The position numbers were made by a program, and so were the translations under genes. From a bacterium HR40 (GTDB taxonomy: Bacteria > Pseudomonadota > Alphaproteobacteria > Geminicoccales > Geminicoccaceae), in assembly GCA_002898275.1 (NCBI GenBank), contig BEIQ01000004.1, forward strand, positions 1 to 64,000: a DNA stretch of 64,000 nt. The letters are read 5' to 3'. Below, one piece after another: positions 19,471-27,635 of the stretch (position 1 is the stretch's first letter; the number at the start of each line of letters is the position of its first letter). The notes beneath the pieces are model-generated. The model did no database searches, was not told the origin of the DNA, and saw only the letters and a program-made list of their open reading frames with translations.

Positions 19471-19908
19471 TCAGCTGCCCTTTCCGGTGATCGTCGCGAT
19501 CAGCGGCAGCGAGACCATGTACATGGACTGCTGTCCCTCGGCATAGCCGATGCGCACGAGCCCGTTGATCACATGGGGTCCCGGCGTCTTCGGGGTCAGG
19601 GGGATGTCGATGACGAGGGTGTCGCCCTCGATCCGTCCGACCACCGATCGCCGTTCGAAGCGGACGGAATCGTCCTGGGTCGAAAACTCGAACGCGCGGT
19701 TGCGGTAGGTGTCGAGGAAGCGGAAGCCTTCGCGCAGGCGGACGCGAACGGTGAGCTGTGCGGGTTCGCCCACCCGAGCGACGACATCGCTGACCTCGAG
19801 CATCCACGGTGGCCCACCCGGCTCGGCCGTCGCCCCGGCCGCGCTGGCCAGCAGGAAGGCCAACGCTGCCCCTACCATCGGGCGGATCCTGGACAAGCTG
19901 CCATGCAT
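19471..19908 (-). CDS. Secreted protein of the PQQ-dehydrogenase module, unknown function
   Basis: A 145-aa protein with a signal peptide (VGAALAFLLASAAGATA). The mature domain reads as an all-beta fold: SDVVARVGEPAQLTVRVRLREGFRFLDTYRNRAFEF, then VINGLVRIGYAEGQQSMYMVS. No cysteines remain in the mature protein and no cofactor motif is visible. The ATG at 19908 has GGAGG upstream. It lies 88 bp downstream of the PQQ dehydrogenase on the same strand and is probably cotranscribed. It could be an accessory or docking protein for the dehydrogenase, on context only. Confidence 0.7.
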   Translation of the reverse strand: MHGSLSRIRPMVGAALAFLLASAAGATAEPGGPPWMLEVSDVVARVGEPAQLTVRVRLREGFRFLDTYRNRAFEFSTQDDSVRFERRSVVGRIEGDTLVIDIPLTPKTPGPHVINGLVRIGYAEGQQSMYMVSLPLIATITGKGS

Positions 19909-19996
19909 GCCGGTCCCTCCTCGTCCACCGGGCGGTGGGCCGGCGCGATCGCACGCCGGCCCCGCCGCGACTTCCGACGATTGCGACCCTCGGGCC

Positions 19997-21721
19997 TCAG
20001 TCGGCCAGCGCGAAGGTCCACACCACCCCACCTTCCGGCACCGACTTGTCCCAGCCCAACAGATTGCTCAGCAACCCTTGCTGGAACTGCGGATCGACAC
20101 CCCAGCCGGCCACCACCGACACGTACTGGACGCCGTCGATCATGTAGGTCGAGGGCGGGGCGATGATCCCGGAGTTGGCCTTGAACGACCACAACTGTTC
20201 ACCGGTGCGCGCGTCGTAGGCGCGGAAGGCGCGGTCGTTGGTGCCACCGGCGAAGACCAGGTTGCCTGCGGTCACCAGGATCGAGCCCCAGTTCATGGAG
20301 TGCGGATAGAGCTCGGTCCACACCTTCTCGCCGGTGGCGATGTCCCACGCCTGGATCTCGCCGAACGACTTCGCACCCTTCACGACGTGGAAGCCGATGT
20401 CCGGGATGTCGACGCCGGTCCACCACTGCCCGGGAACGTACTCTTGGATTTTCCCCTCGAGGCTGCCACAGTGGTTGTCATTGGCCGGGATGTAGAGTCG
20501 GCCGAGACCGGGATGCCAGGCGTCGAACGGCCAGTCCTTTCCGCCCCACAGGCTCGGGCAAAACTCCGCACGCTTGCCGGTGCCCGGGACGCGATCGGGA
20601 TAGTATTCCGGACGCCCGGTCTTCGGATCTATGCTTTTGAAGACATTCTGCTGAACGTACGGCTTGGCGTCCACGAACGATATGGACCCATCCTTGTTCA
20701 GCTCGAGCCAGTAGAGGTAGCCATTTCGAGCTGTCTTGATCAGTCCGTGGATCTTGCGCCCCTTGTACTGGTAATCGGCGACGATCGGGGCGTTCATCTC
20801 GTCCCAGTCCCAAGAGTCGTTCCAGTGGTACTGGAAGTAGCCTTTGAGCTTTCCGGTGTCGGGATCGAGGGCGATGGTCGAGGAGGTGTAGAGATTGTCG
20901 CCGGGGCGCTGGTCGCCGAACCAGGGCGAGGCGTTGCCGGTGCCGAACAGCACCACATGGGTCACCGGATCGTAGACCCCGGGCATCCACACCGAGGCGC
21001 CGCCCCGCTTCCAGTCGTCGCCCCGCCAGGTCTCGCTGCCAGGCTGACCGGGTTCGGGGATGGTGTACGTCCGCCACACCTCCTTCCCGCTCTCGGCATC
21101 GTACGCCGCCACATAGCCGCGCACGCCGAACTCGCCGCCCGAGATCCCCACCATCACCTTGCCGTTCACCACGAGCGGCGCGATGGTCATGTACTGGCCG
21201 ATACGCCAGTCGCCGACCTGGGTCTCCCACACCACTTTGCCGGTCTTGGCGTCCAGCGCCACCAGATAGGCGTCGAGGGTGGCGAGATAGACCTTGTCGC
21301 CCCACAGCGCTGGACCGCGATTGGTGTTGTGGAGTGCGCTGAAGCCCTCGGGAAGTTCGCGCCGGTAGCGCCAGAATTCGTCGCCAGTGCGCGCATCCAG
21401 GGCGATGAGCTGGCTGTTGGGGGTGCTCACGAACATCACCCCGTCGTTGACCAGGGGAGGAGCCTCGTGGCCGGAGTTCACGCCCGTCGAGAAACTCCAG
21501 ACGGGCCGCAGCTTGTGGACGTTCGAGGTGTTGATCTGGGTGAGCTCGCTGTAGCTCCATCCCTCGTAACGGCCGCGGGTCATGAGCCAGTCTTGGGGCT
21601 CGGCCTTGAGCAGCCGTTCCTGGGTGACCGGGGTGTAACTCTTCATCTCCCGCGCCACGGCGGCTCCTGTGGCGAGCAGGAGGCCGAGGCCGGCGAGAAT
21701 GGCGATCCTGGATGTTCGCAT
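19997..21721 (-). CDS. PQQ-dependent methanol/ethanol-type alcohol dehydrogenase, probably lanthanide-dependent
   Basis: A 574-aa periplasmic eight-bladed quinoprotein with signal peptide IAILAGLGLLLATGAAVA. Tryptophan-docking repeats (ALDARTG, ALDAKTG, AYDARTG) recur. Metal-site residues are a Glu in GGEFGVRG, an Asn in GTGNASPW and the catalytic Asp in NDSWDWDEMN. A second Asp two residues after the catalytic one is the mark of lanthanide-using XoxF/PedH enzymes. The usual vicinal Cys-Cys before NRG is absent (ALHNTNRGPALW). The ATG at 21721 has GGGAGCG upstream. The Rieske gene precedes it and a secreted protein follows; no cytochrome c partner is adjacent. Confidence 0.92.
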   Translation of the reverse strand: MRTSRIAILAGLGLLLATGAAVAREMKSYTPVTQERLLKAEPQDWLMTRGRYEGWSYSELTQINTSNVHKLRPVWSFSTGVNSGHEAPPLVNDGVMFVSTPNSQLIALDARTGDEFWRYRRELPEGFSALHNTNRGPALWGDKVYLATLDAYLVALDAKTGKVVWETQVGDWRIGQYMTIAPLVVNGKVMVGISGGEFGVRGYVAAYDAESGKEVWRTYTIPEPGQPGSETWRGDDWKRGGASVWMPGVYDPVTHVVLFGTGNASPWFGDQRPGDNLYTSSTIALDPDTGKLKGYFQYHWNDSWDWDEMNAPIVADYQYKGRKIHGLIKTARNGYLYWLELNKDGSISFVDAKPYVQQNVFKSIDPKTGRPEYYPDRVPGTGKRAEFCPSLWGGKDWPFDAWHPGLGRLYIPANDNHCGSLEGKIQEYVPGQWWTGVDIPDIGFHVVKGAKSFGEIQAWDIATGEKVWTELYPHSMNWGSILVTAGNLVFAGGTNDRAFRAYDARTGEQLWSFKANSGIIAPPSTYMIDGVQYVSVVAGWGVDPQFQQGLLSNLLGWDKSVPEGGVVWTFALAD

Positions 21722-21795
21722 CGTTTGCGCTCCCTGATTGAGGTCCATCGCGGTTGTGCTCCATGGCGGAGCTGCCGGCGTTGGAGCGCCGGTCG

Positions 21796-22389
21796 TTAGA
21801 CCTTGCGGCAGCCCACCCGGCCGACGGGCGGGCCGGCCACCACGAGCCGATCGCCGTCGAGTTGGAGAGGGACCACCGCGAGACGACGCGGAGCCGGGCC
21901 GGCGACCACTGTGGCGCCTGTCGCCGGATCGTACTCCGAGCCGTGGCACGAGCAGTAGAGCGTCCGGTTTTCTGCCTTCCACATGTTCACCGGACAGCAC
22001 TCGTGCGTGCAAATGGCCGAGAAACAGAGGACATCCTCGGCCGCAAAAGGGCGCATGCTCTCCGCGATCGCTGCGGAATCGAGACGGATGACGAGGAGTT
22101 GGTTGAGCCGGTTGGCACTGCGTACCGTGCCATCGGGAGCGACCGGCCAGACGAGATGCTGCGGTCCACCGAGCGGCAGTTCGCTGCGCAGGACCGGGGC
22201 GTTCTTCCTGGGCCCAGCGAAATAGACCAGGCCGTCTCCCGCCTGCGGCTGCTGCCCGGCCGCGTCCTCCGCTGCCATTCCGCTCCGGCGCCGACTGCCC
22301 ACGAGCCAGCCCCAGAACGCGAGCCCCCGGATGAGCAGACCGACGATCTGCCGCCGCCCGGATACCGGCGGGATCTCGTGTCCCGACAT
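21796..22389 (-). CDS. Membrane-anchored high-potential-type Rieske [2Fe-2S] protein
   Basis: A 197-aa protein with an N-terminal twin-arginine-like anchor (SGRRQIVGLLIRGLAFWGWL). The cluster ligands are in CTHECC and CSCHGSEYDP. The extra cysteines of CTHxC and CxCH form the disulfide of bc1-type Rieske proteins. The Ser and Tyr of CHGSxY, which raise the potential, are present. It is the first gene of the PQQ-dehydrogenase unit, and no cytochrome b or c1 lies nearby. It is therefore a candidate electron acceptor for the dehydrogenase rather than a bc1 subunit (inference). Confidence 0.87.
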   Translation of the reverse strand: MSGHEIPPVSGRRQIVGLLIRGLAFWGWLVGSRRRSGMAAEDAAGQQPQAGDGLVYFAGPRKNAPVLRSELPLGGPQHLVWPVAPDGTVRSANRLNQLLVIRLDSAAIAESMRPFAAEDVLCFSAICTHECCPVNMWKAENRTLYCSCHGSEYDPATGATVVAGPAPRRLAVVPLQLDGDRLVVAGPPVGRVGCRKV

Positions 22390-22592
22390 GGTTCCTCCCC
22401 GATCTCCGGAAAAACTAGAACGATATTGCGGGCGGTGTCAACCGCGCGGAACCGGATCGGCGCTCCTCGACCGTGGTCTCCGGGTCGTTGGCGAAGAGCC
22501 TGCGATCGCGCGCGCCGCGGGCGTGCCCCCTTGCGAGGTCCATTCGTCCGTGCCAGTTGCCAAACGGCTGTCATAATCGGGGAGGATGTCCG

Positions 22593-23528
22593 ATGTTCCG
22601 TCAGGCGCTCTTGGTCTCGGCGGTGCTCGCTGTTGCCGCCGGATCGGCCGCTGCAGCCGAACTCCGTTTCATGACCGGGCCGCAGGGTGGCTCTTGGTAT
22701 CCGCTCGGCGGTGCCATCAAGAACATCGTCGAGACGGCCATTCCCGGCACCACCGTTCAGGTGCTGCCCGGTGCCGGCATCGCGAATGTCAAGGCGGTCG
22801 AGGCGGGCAAGGCGGAGCTCGGCTTCGCCAATTCGGTATCGACGGTCGACGCCATCCAAGGCAAGCCGCCCTTCGACCAGCCGGCGCGGCACGTCTGCAA
22901 TCTCGCCACCCTTTACCCGCAGTATTTCCAGATCGTCGTTCTCGCCGATGCCGGCATCGCTACCCCGGCGGACCTGCGCGGCAAGGCGCTCACGACCCAG
23001 CCCAAGGGCAACACGGCCGAGGCCATCACCGCTCATCTGCTCGAGGCCTACGGCATGAGCTACGACGACCTCGCCCAGGTGAGCTTCGGCTCCTACTCCG
23101 ATGGCGTCAATTTGATGAAGGATGGGAACGCCCAGGTCATGACCCTGGGGACCACGGTGCCGGCGAGCGCGATCATGGATCTCGCCACCGCTCGCGCCAT
23201 CCGGCTCATGCCCATCGACGACGACGGGCTCGCGCGCATGCAGCGGCTCAATCCCGGTTATCGGCGGATCGTCATCCCGGCCGGCAGCTATCCGGGGCAG
23301 GACCAGGACGTGCCCACCATCGGCTATGCCACCCATCTCGTCGGGCGCTGCGATCTCGACGAGGGGCTGGTGCACGACATCCTCGCCGCCCTCGTCAGCC
23401 GCATGGCGGATCTCGCCGCTGTCGCCGACGCCATGACCGGTCTCGATGCCGCCGGCATGGCGAAAGACATCGGCGTGCCGCTGCACGAAGGGGCCAAGCG
23501 CTTCTACCGCGAGCAGGGTGTGCTCTGA
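22593..23528 (+). CDS. TAXI-family TRAP transporter solute-binding protein
   Basis: A 311-aa periplasmic protein with signal peptide ALLVSAVLAVAAGSAAA. The start of the mature protein, LRFMTGPQGGSWYPLGGAI, and the GIANVKAVEAGKAELGFANS stretch are characteristic of the TAXI group. The ATG at 22593 has GGGGAGG 8 nt upstream. The fused permease gene follows after 27 nt. TAXI systems take up small acids such as glutamate or alpha-ketoglutarate; the ligand is not predictable here. Confidence 0.93.
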   Translation: MFRQALLVSAVLAVAAGSAAAAELRFMTGPQGGSWYPLGGAIKNIVETAIPGTTVQVLPGAGIANVKAVEAGKAELGFANSVSTVDAIQGKPPFDQPARHVCNLATLYPQYFQIVVLADAGIATPADLRGKALTTQPKGNTAEAITAHLLEAYGMSYDDLAQVSFGSYSDGVNLMKDGNAQVMTLGTTVPASAIMDLATARAIRLMPIDDDGLARMQRLNPGYRRIVIPAGSYPGQDQDVPTIGYATHLVGRCDLDEGLVHDILAALVSRMADLAAVADAMTGLDAAGMAKDIGVPLHEGAKRFYREQGVL

Positions 23529-23555
23529 GCCGTCGCGCGAGTCGGGGAGACGCCC

Positions 23556-25397
23556 ATGAGGAGCGGGTGGGATGCGGTCGCCACGCGGATCGCGCGCTCC
23601 GTCGCCTTTGCCATGGCCGTGTTCCATCTGTGGGTGGGCTTCTTCGGCGTACCCGATGCCCTCGTGCTGCGGCCCGCGCATCTCGGCTTTGCCCTCGTCC
23701 TGGCGTTCCTCGGCTTGTCGGACAAGCCGACTGGGGCATCGGGATGGCGGCGAGCCGCCGATCTGCTCTTCGCCTTTGTGGCGATCGCCGGGTCGGCCTA
23801 TCCGCTCCTCTCGCGCGACTATATCTACAACCGCTTCATTTACGTCGATCCCCTGCGGCCGGCCGACTGGCTCGCGGGAATCGCGCTCGTGGCGGTGCTG
23901 CGCGAAGCGACCCGGCGGGCGGTCGGTCCGGCTTTGCCGCTCACTGCCCTGGCGTTTCTCGCCTACGCCCTCCTCGTCGCCCGTGCCGATCCGGCGGTGC
24001 TTTTGGAGCAGCTCTACCTTTCGACCGAGGGCATCTACGGCATTCCGGTCAGCGTTTCGGCCACCTATGTCGTGCTCTTCGTCCTCTTCGGGGCACTCGT
24101 CGAGCGCACCGGAACCGGTCGGCTGTTCACCGATCTCGCGCTGGCCGTCGCTGGACACAGCGCGGGTGGACCGGCCAAGGTCGCCTGCATCACGTCGGCG
24201 CTCTTCGGTACCGTTTCCGGTAGCGCCGTCGCCAATGTGATGACGACCGGCACGTTCACCATCCCGCTCATGCGGCGGCTCGGTTACCGAGCCGGATTTG
24301 CGGGCGCGGTGGAGGCTGTCGCTTCCACCGGCGGGCAGCTCATGCCGCCAGTCATGGGGGCGGCAGCCTTCATCATGGCCGAGTTCCTCGGCGTCTCCTA
24401 TCTGCGGGTGACGATCTGGGCGCTTCTCCCGGCGCTCCTCTATTATCTCGCCCTTTTTGCCACGATCCATTTCGAATCCCGGCGCGCAGGGCTATCGGGT
24501 CTCGCTCGCGAGCAATTGCCAAGCGCCGTCCAGGCGCTCAGGGATTGGGGTCATCTGGCCCTGCCGCTCGCGGTCGTCGTCGCCCTGCTCCTCGGCGGCT
24601 TCAGCGCCGCCTTTGCCGCGCTCGGCGGCACCGCCGCGGTGGTGCCGGCCGCCCTGTTGCGCGCCACCAGCCGCAGCCAGGTGACCCTCGCGCGGATGGC
24701 GGATGCGCTGATCGCCGGGGCGCGCAACACCGTGAGTGTGGCCCTCGCCTGCGGCTGTGCGGGGATCGTGATCGGTGTCATCACCTTGACCGGGCTCGGG
24801 CTCACCTTCACCAGTCTCGTTGTCGCCCTCGCCCGCGATTCCCTCCTGATCGCCCTGGTTCTCACCATGGTGGCTGGGATCGTCCTCGGCATGGGGATGC
24901 CGACCTCGCCGGCCTACATCATGCAGGTGGCGCTCTTGGTGCCCGCCCTCGTCAAGCTCGGCGTGATGCCGGCGGCTGCACATCTGTTCGCTCTCTATTT
25001 CGCCGTGCTGTCGGCGATCACCCCTCCCGTCGCCCTCGCCGTCTATGCCGCCAACGGCCTTTCGGGAGGCAAACTGTGGGAGACCGGCATGCTCGCGCTC
25101 AAACTCGGCCTCGCCGGTTTCATCGTGCCGTTCATGTTCGTGTTCGCGCCGGCCCTGTTGCTCGAAGGAAGCTGGAAAGACATCCTCCTTTCCTCGACCG
25201 TCGCGATCGCGATGGTGATCGTCTTGGCGGCAGCGCTCGCGGGCTGGGCATGGGGGCCGCTCACCCTCGGGCAGCGTCTGACCCTCGCGATCGCGGCCGT
25301 GGTGCTGACCGTGCCGAAGCCGCTCGCCTATCTCGCCGGGCTGGCGCTCGTCCTGCTCGCCGCGGTCCCGGATCTGCGCCGCCGACGGGCAGGATGA
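23556..25397 (+). CDS. TRAP transporter fused permease (DctQM, 4TM/12TM)
   Basis: A 613-aa membrane protein in which the small (residues about 1-140) and large (about 150-600) TRAP permease parts are fused, as usual for TAXI systems. Marks include VSATYVVLFVLFGALVERTGTG, STGGQLMPPVMGAAAFIMAEF, VLGMGMPTSPAYIMQVAL and LSAITPPVALAVYAANGLSG. It follows its binding protein in a two-gene operon divergent from the Rieske/PQQ unit. Confidence 0.94.
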   Translation: MRSGWDAVATRIARSVAFAMAVFHLWVGFFGVPDALVLRPAHLGFALVLAFLGLSDKPTGASGWRRAADLLFAFVAIAGSAYPLLSRDYIYNRFIYVDPLRPADWLAGIALVAVLREATRRAVGPALPLTALAFLAYALLVARADPAVLLEQLYLSTEGIYGIPVSVSATYVVLFVLFGALVERTGTGRLFTDLALAVAGHSAGGPAKVACITSALFGTVSGSAVANVMTTGTFTIPLMRRLGYRAGFAGAVEAVASTGGQLMPPVMGAAAFIMAEFLGVSYLRVTIWALLPALLYYLALFATIHFESRRAGLSGLAREQLPSAVQALRDWGHLALPLAVVVALLLGGFSAAFAALGGTAAVVPAALLRATSRSQVTLARMADALIAGARNTVSVALACGCAGIVIGVITLTGLGLTFTSLVVALARDSLLIALVLTMVAGIVLGMGMPTSPAYIMQVALLVPALVKLGVMPAAAHLFALYFAVLSAITPPVALAVYAANGLSGGKLWETGMLALKLGLAGFIVPFMFVFAPALLLEGSWKDILLSSTVAIAMVIVLAAALAGWAWGPLTLGQRLTLAIAAVVLTVPKPLAYLAGLALVLLAAVPDLRRRRAG

Positions 25398-25416
25398 GAA
25401 AGCCCCCGTCTTCCCC

Positions 25417-25812
25417 TCACTCGCGGCACGGGAATTTGTCGATCAGCGCGATCAGTGCCAGCTGGCCTACGGTCATCTCGCCCGCCCGGCGATCGAAATC
25501 CGGCTCGAGCCGCAACTTCTCGAGCTGGGAGTCGACCATGGTCCTGAAGTCGTCGATGCTGAGTTCGACGTCGCTCTCGGGCTCGCAGAAAAAACGCGGC
25601 GTTCCGAGAGTTTCGGCGGCCTGATTGGCGATCAGAAGCGCGTCCAAGGCGCCCCAGAGGTAGAGGGACAGTACCGAAGAGTCGACGCCTTCCTTGCGGC
25701 CGAGTTTGATGTCGAGATAGTCCTGGATGGTGAGACTCGCCTGGGCGGGCGTGGCGAGAACGAAGAAGCCACCGAGAAGAGCGGCGAAGAGGAGGTGGCA
25801 ATGACGCATCAT
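25417..25812 (-). CDS. Exported protein resembling the Rap1a/Tai immunity fold
   Basis: A 131-aa protein with a signal peptide (LLFAALLGGFFVLATPAQA). A helical body contains YLWGALDALLIAN and a cysteine pair in FFCEPESDVEL and DKFPCRE. A mid Cys-Pro segment followed by a C-terminal LIALIDKFPC helix recalls the Rap1a/Tai family, which neutralises type VI amidase toxins. I see no toxin or secretion gene here, so an immunity role is only a possibility. Its start overlaps the stop of the upstream anchored protein by 4 nt. Confidence 0.6.
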   Translation of the reverse strand: MMRHCHLLFAALLGGFFVLATPAQASLTIQDYLDIKLGRKEGVDSSVLSLYLWGALDALLIANQAAETLGTPRFFCEPESDVELSIDDFRTMVDSQLEKLRLEPDFDRRAGEMTVGQLALIALIDKFPCRE

Positions 25813-26519
25813 CGCGGTTCTCCGATGTCGGGCCCTTCTTCCATGGCCTTCCGCTCGAGCTCGGCGAGAAGGGCGGTGAAACGGTCGGACGTGCGCTCGT
25901 CCGCGGCGAGGAGGTCCGCGACGAGATCGATGCGTCGAGACCGGGCGGCGAAGGCGACGACCGCTCGCGGTTCGCGGCGGAACCAGGCGAAGAGATCCGA
26001 CCGAAGCCTGGCTTGCGTGGGCGGCTCCAGGAGCTCCCACAACGCGAGCCCGAGCAGCGCGCGCAGGCCGGCGTTGTCCGGATCGAACGGCATGGTACGC
26101 ACCGCCCAATCGAGTGCGCCCGCCGCCTGCAAGCGCTCGCCGGCATCGAGGAGGGTCCGCGCGAGGACGAGCCAGGCATGGCTGTCGGCGGGCGCGCGCG
26201 CCAAGGCGACGAGGAGATGCTGCAGGCCCTCGGCGCGAAGTGGCGCCGCCGCTGCCGGCTCGAGGAACTGGGCGTAGCCGATCTCGACCATGCCGAGCTG
26301 CCGGTGCCAGCGTCCCGCATCGTGCCAGCGGAGGGCCGCCTGCAGGGCGGAAAGGGCGCGGGCAAAGGAGGATTCCGACACCCGCTCCCCGGCGATCAGG
26401 CGGTCGGTGGCGGCTCGTCCGGGCGTTGCCGCCAGTTCGGCGAGGGATCGCGGCAAAGCCAGCGCCAGGAGCACCGCCGCCAGACAGACGAAGGCGAGCC
26501 ACACGGTCGGCCTCGTCAT
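25809..26519 (-). CDS. Membrane-anchored helical (TPR-like) protein
   Basis: A 236-aa protein with one N-terminal membrane helix (VWLAFVCLAAVLLALALP). The rest is Ala/Leu-rich helical pairs resembling TPR repeats: GLQHLLVALARAPADSHAWLVLARTLLDAGERL and DNAGLRALLGLALWELL. I do not recognise a specific family. It is coupled to the exported protein downstream (ATGA overlap), so both probably act together at the periplasmic face. Confidence 0.65.
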   Translation of the reverse strand: MTRPTVWLAFVCLAAVLLALALPRSLAELAATPGRAATDRLIAGERVSESSFARALSALQAALRWHDAGRWHRQLGMVEIGYAQFLEPAAAAPLRAEGLQHLLVALARAPADSHAWLVLARTLLDAGERLQAAGALDWAVRTMPFDPDNAGLRALLGLALWELLEPPTQARLRSDLFAWFRREPRAVVAFAARSRRIDLVADLLAADERTSDRFTALLAELERKAMEEGPDIGEPR

Positions 26520-26540
26520 GCCCTCACCCGCAAAACGAAC

Positions 26541-26558
26541 GGCCGCCCGAAGGCGGCC
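26541..26558 (-). terminator. Hairpin terminator
   Basis: A 7-bp perfect stem (GGCCGCC / GGCGGCC) with tetraloop lies just past the stop of the exported-protein gene at 26583. On the minus strand it is followed by a T-rich stretch (GTTCGTTTTG), so it fits a Rho-independent terminator for that gene. Confidence 0.65.
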
Positions 26559-26582
26559 GTTTCGGAACGGCGAACGCGGATC

Positions 26583-27074
26583 TCAAGACGGGCTCGCCAC
26601 CTTCGCGTAGACCAAGCCGGTCGCCTGCCCCACCACTCTGGGGCGCACCGAGTCTCTGGCGATCAGCAGATAGCTCGAAAGCACCCGTTGTGCCCTCGCC
26701 GATGCCACCAGATCGGGCCGGATCTGGAAAATCACCCACTTCACGGAAGACCCGACGCGCCGGATCGTCAGGCTGATGCCATGGATCCGCGAGGTCGTGT
26801 CGAAGGTCAGCATCCTCTTGCTTAGACCAATGTCGTTCTGGAGAAACCGATTGGCATGGATCGCGAACCGATAATCGCACAAGGGTCTGCAGGTCACGCC
26901 GAGCCCCGCATACACTCTCCGGCCATTGAACCACACGTTCAAGCCGCTTCCTACGCGCTTCAAAAGGACATAATCGGGGTTGGCGACGATCGCCGCCGCG
27001 GCCGGTCCGGACAACCCCACCGCCCCGCCCATCGCCAGGCCTAATGCCACCACGATGCCGAATAGCCGCCGCAT
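26583..27074 (-). CDS. Exported protein of unknown function
   Basis: A 163-aa protein with signal peptide LFGIVVALGLAMGGAVG and cleavage near PAAAA. The mature part is mixed alpha/beta with one close cysteine pair (CRPLC) and basic stretches. No family is recognised. The ATG at 27074 is preferred over the GTG at 27083 because GGGAG lies 8 nt upstream of it. It ends at the hairpin terminator, so it is probably monocistronic. It is the last chromosomal gene before the livH-linked repeat. Confidence 0.6.
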   Translation of the reverse strand: MRRLFGIVVALGLAMGGAVGLSGPAAAAIVANPDYVLLKRVGSGLNVWFNGRRVYAGLGVTCRPLCDYRFAIHANRFLQNDIGLSKRMLTFDTTSRIHGISLTIRRVGSSVKWVIFQIRPDLVASARAQRVLSSYLLIARDSVRPRVVGQATGLVYAKVASPS

Positions 27075-27323
27075 GTCAGACACTCCCGATCCCCACGTCT
27101 GAGTGTGATATTTTGCTAACCCTAGCTCGCCCGACCGTCAACGGGAAAAATCGGGGTAAGTCGCCGACGGAACGAAACCGCAGGTTCAATTCCCCGAGCG
27201 GATCTCCTCGACGGCGAAGATCGTGCGCGAAGGTGCTCTCTCGCTCGAGCTCCGTCGGCAGCGTTGCCAGGAGCGGGTGTCCGGCGGCGCGGACGGACTT
27301 CGGTCGGAATTCCCGCCCGCTCG
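27075..27323. other. Intergenic region left of the livH-linked repeat
   Basis: This stretch carries the promoter region of the minus-strand exported protein. A relatively AT-rich segment around 27100-27125 is the likely site. Nothing else recognisable is present, and no coding sequence with a ribosome site was found. Confidence 0.5.
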
Positions 27324-27502
27324 CCGCCGATGGGGCGATCGGCGCGGGCGAGGGGGGTCGCGGGTGGGGTTGTGGGTCGGCCGGCGCCGTGCTACCAGCG
27401 CCGCCGACCATCGAGCCGGGCCGATGGCGGGGGATCTGCTGCAATTCCTGTTCGCCGGGATCACGGTGGGCGCGATCTACGCCCCGATCGCGCTCGGCTT
27501 TT
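27324..27502 (+). repeat. Left copy of 179-bp direct repeat (livH upstream region plus first codons)
   Basis: This segment matches 33247-33425 at a constant offset of 5923 nt with only two differences, at 27340 and 27485; at both, C here is T in the right copy. It contains about 100 bp upstream of livH and the first 26 livH codons. The similarity continues more weakly to the CGAGCCA at 27514. The right copy belongs to the intact operon, so this is the broken one. Confidence 0.95.
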
Positions 27503-27520
27503 GTCCCGTCTCCCGAGCCA
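27424..27520 (+). pseudogene. Truncated 5' fragment of livH
   Basis: From the ATG at 27424 the translation starts MAGDLLQFLFAGITVGAIYA, identical to intact livH over its first 20 residues. It diverges after a P-for-L change and a 4-nt shortening and ends at CGAGCCA, where island sequence begins. It cannot make a permease. It marks the left boundary of the insertion. Confidence 0.9.
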
Positions 27521-27635
27521 GCTGGAAAAGCTCGGGTTCGGCGCCGAGCACGCCGGCGATCCTGTCGGCGCGAGCGAACGAGGTCCGATTTCGCACCTGC
27601 GTTCTTTCTCTCTCGGTCCATCGTCCCGGCGAGAC

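Noticed and set aside
21796-22389. Rieske subunit of a cytochrome bc1 complex
   Set aside because: The cluster motif fits bc1, but no cytochrome b or c1 gene is adjacent and the gene leads into a PQQ dehydrogenase.
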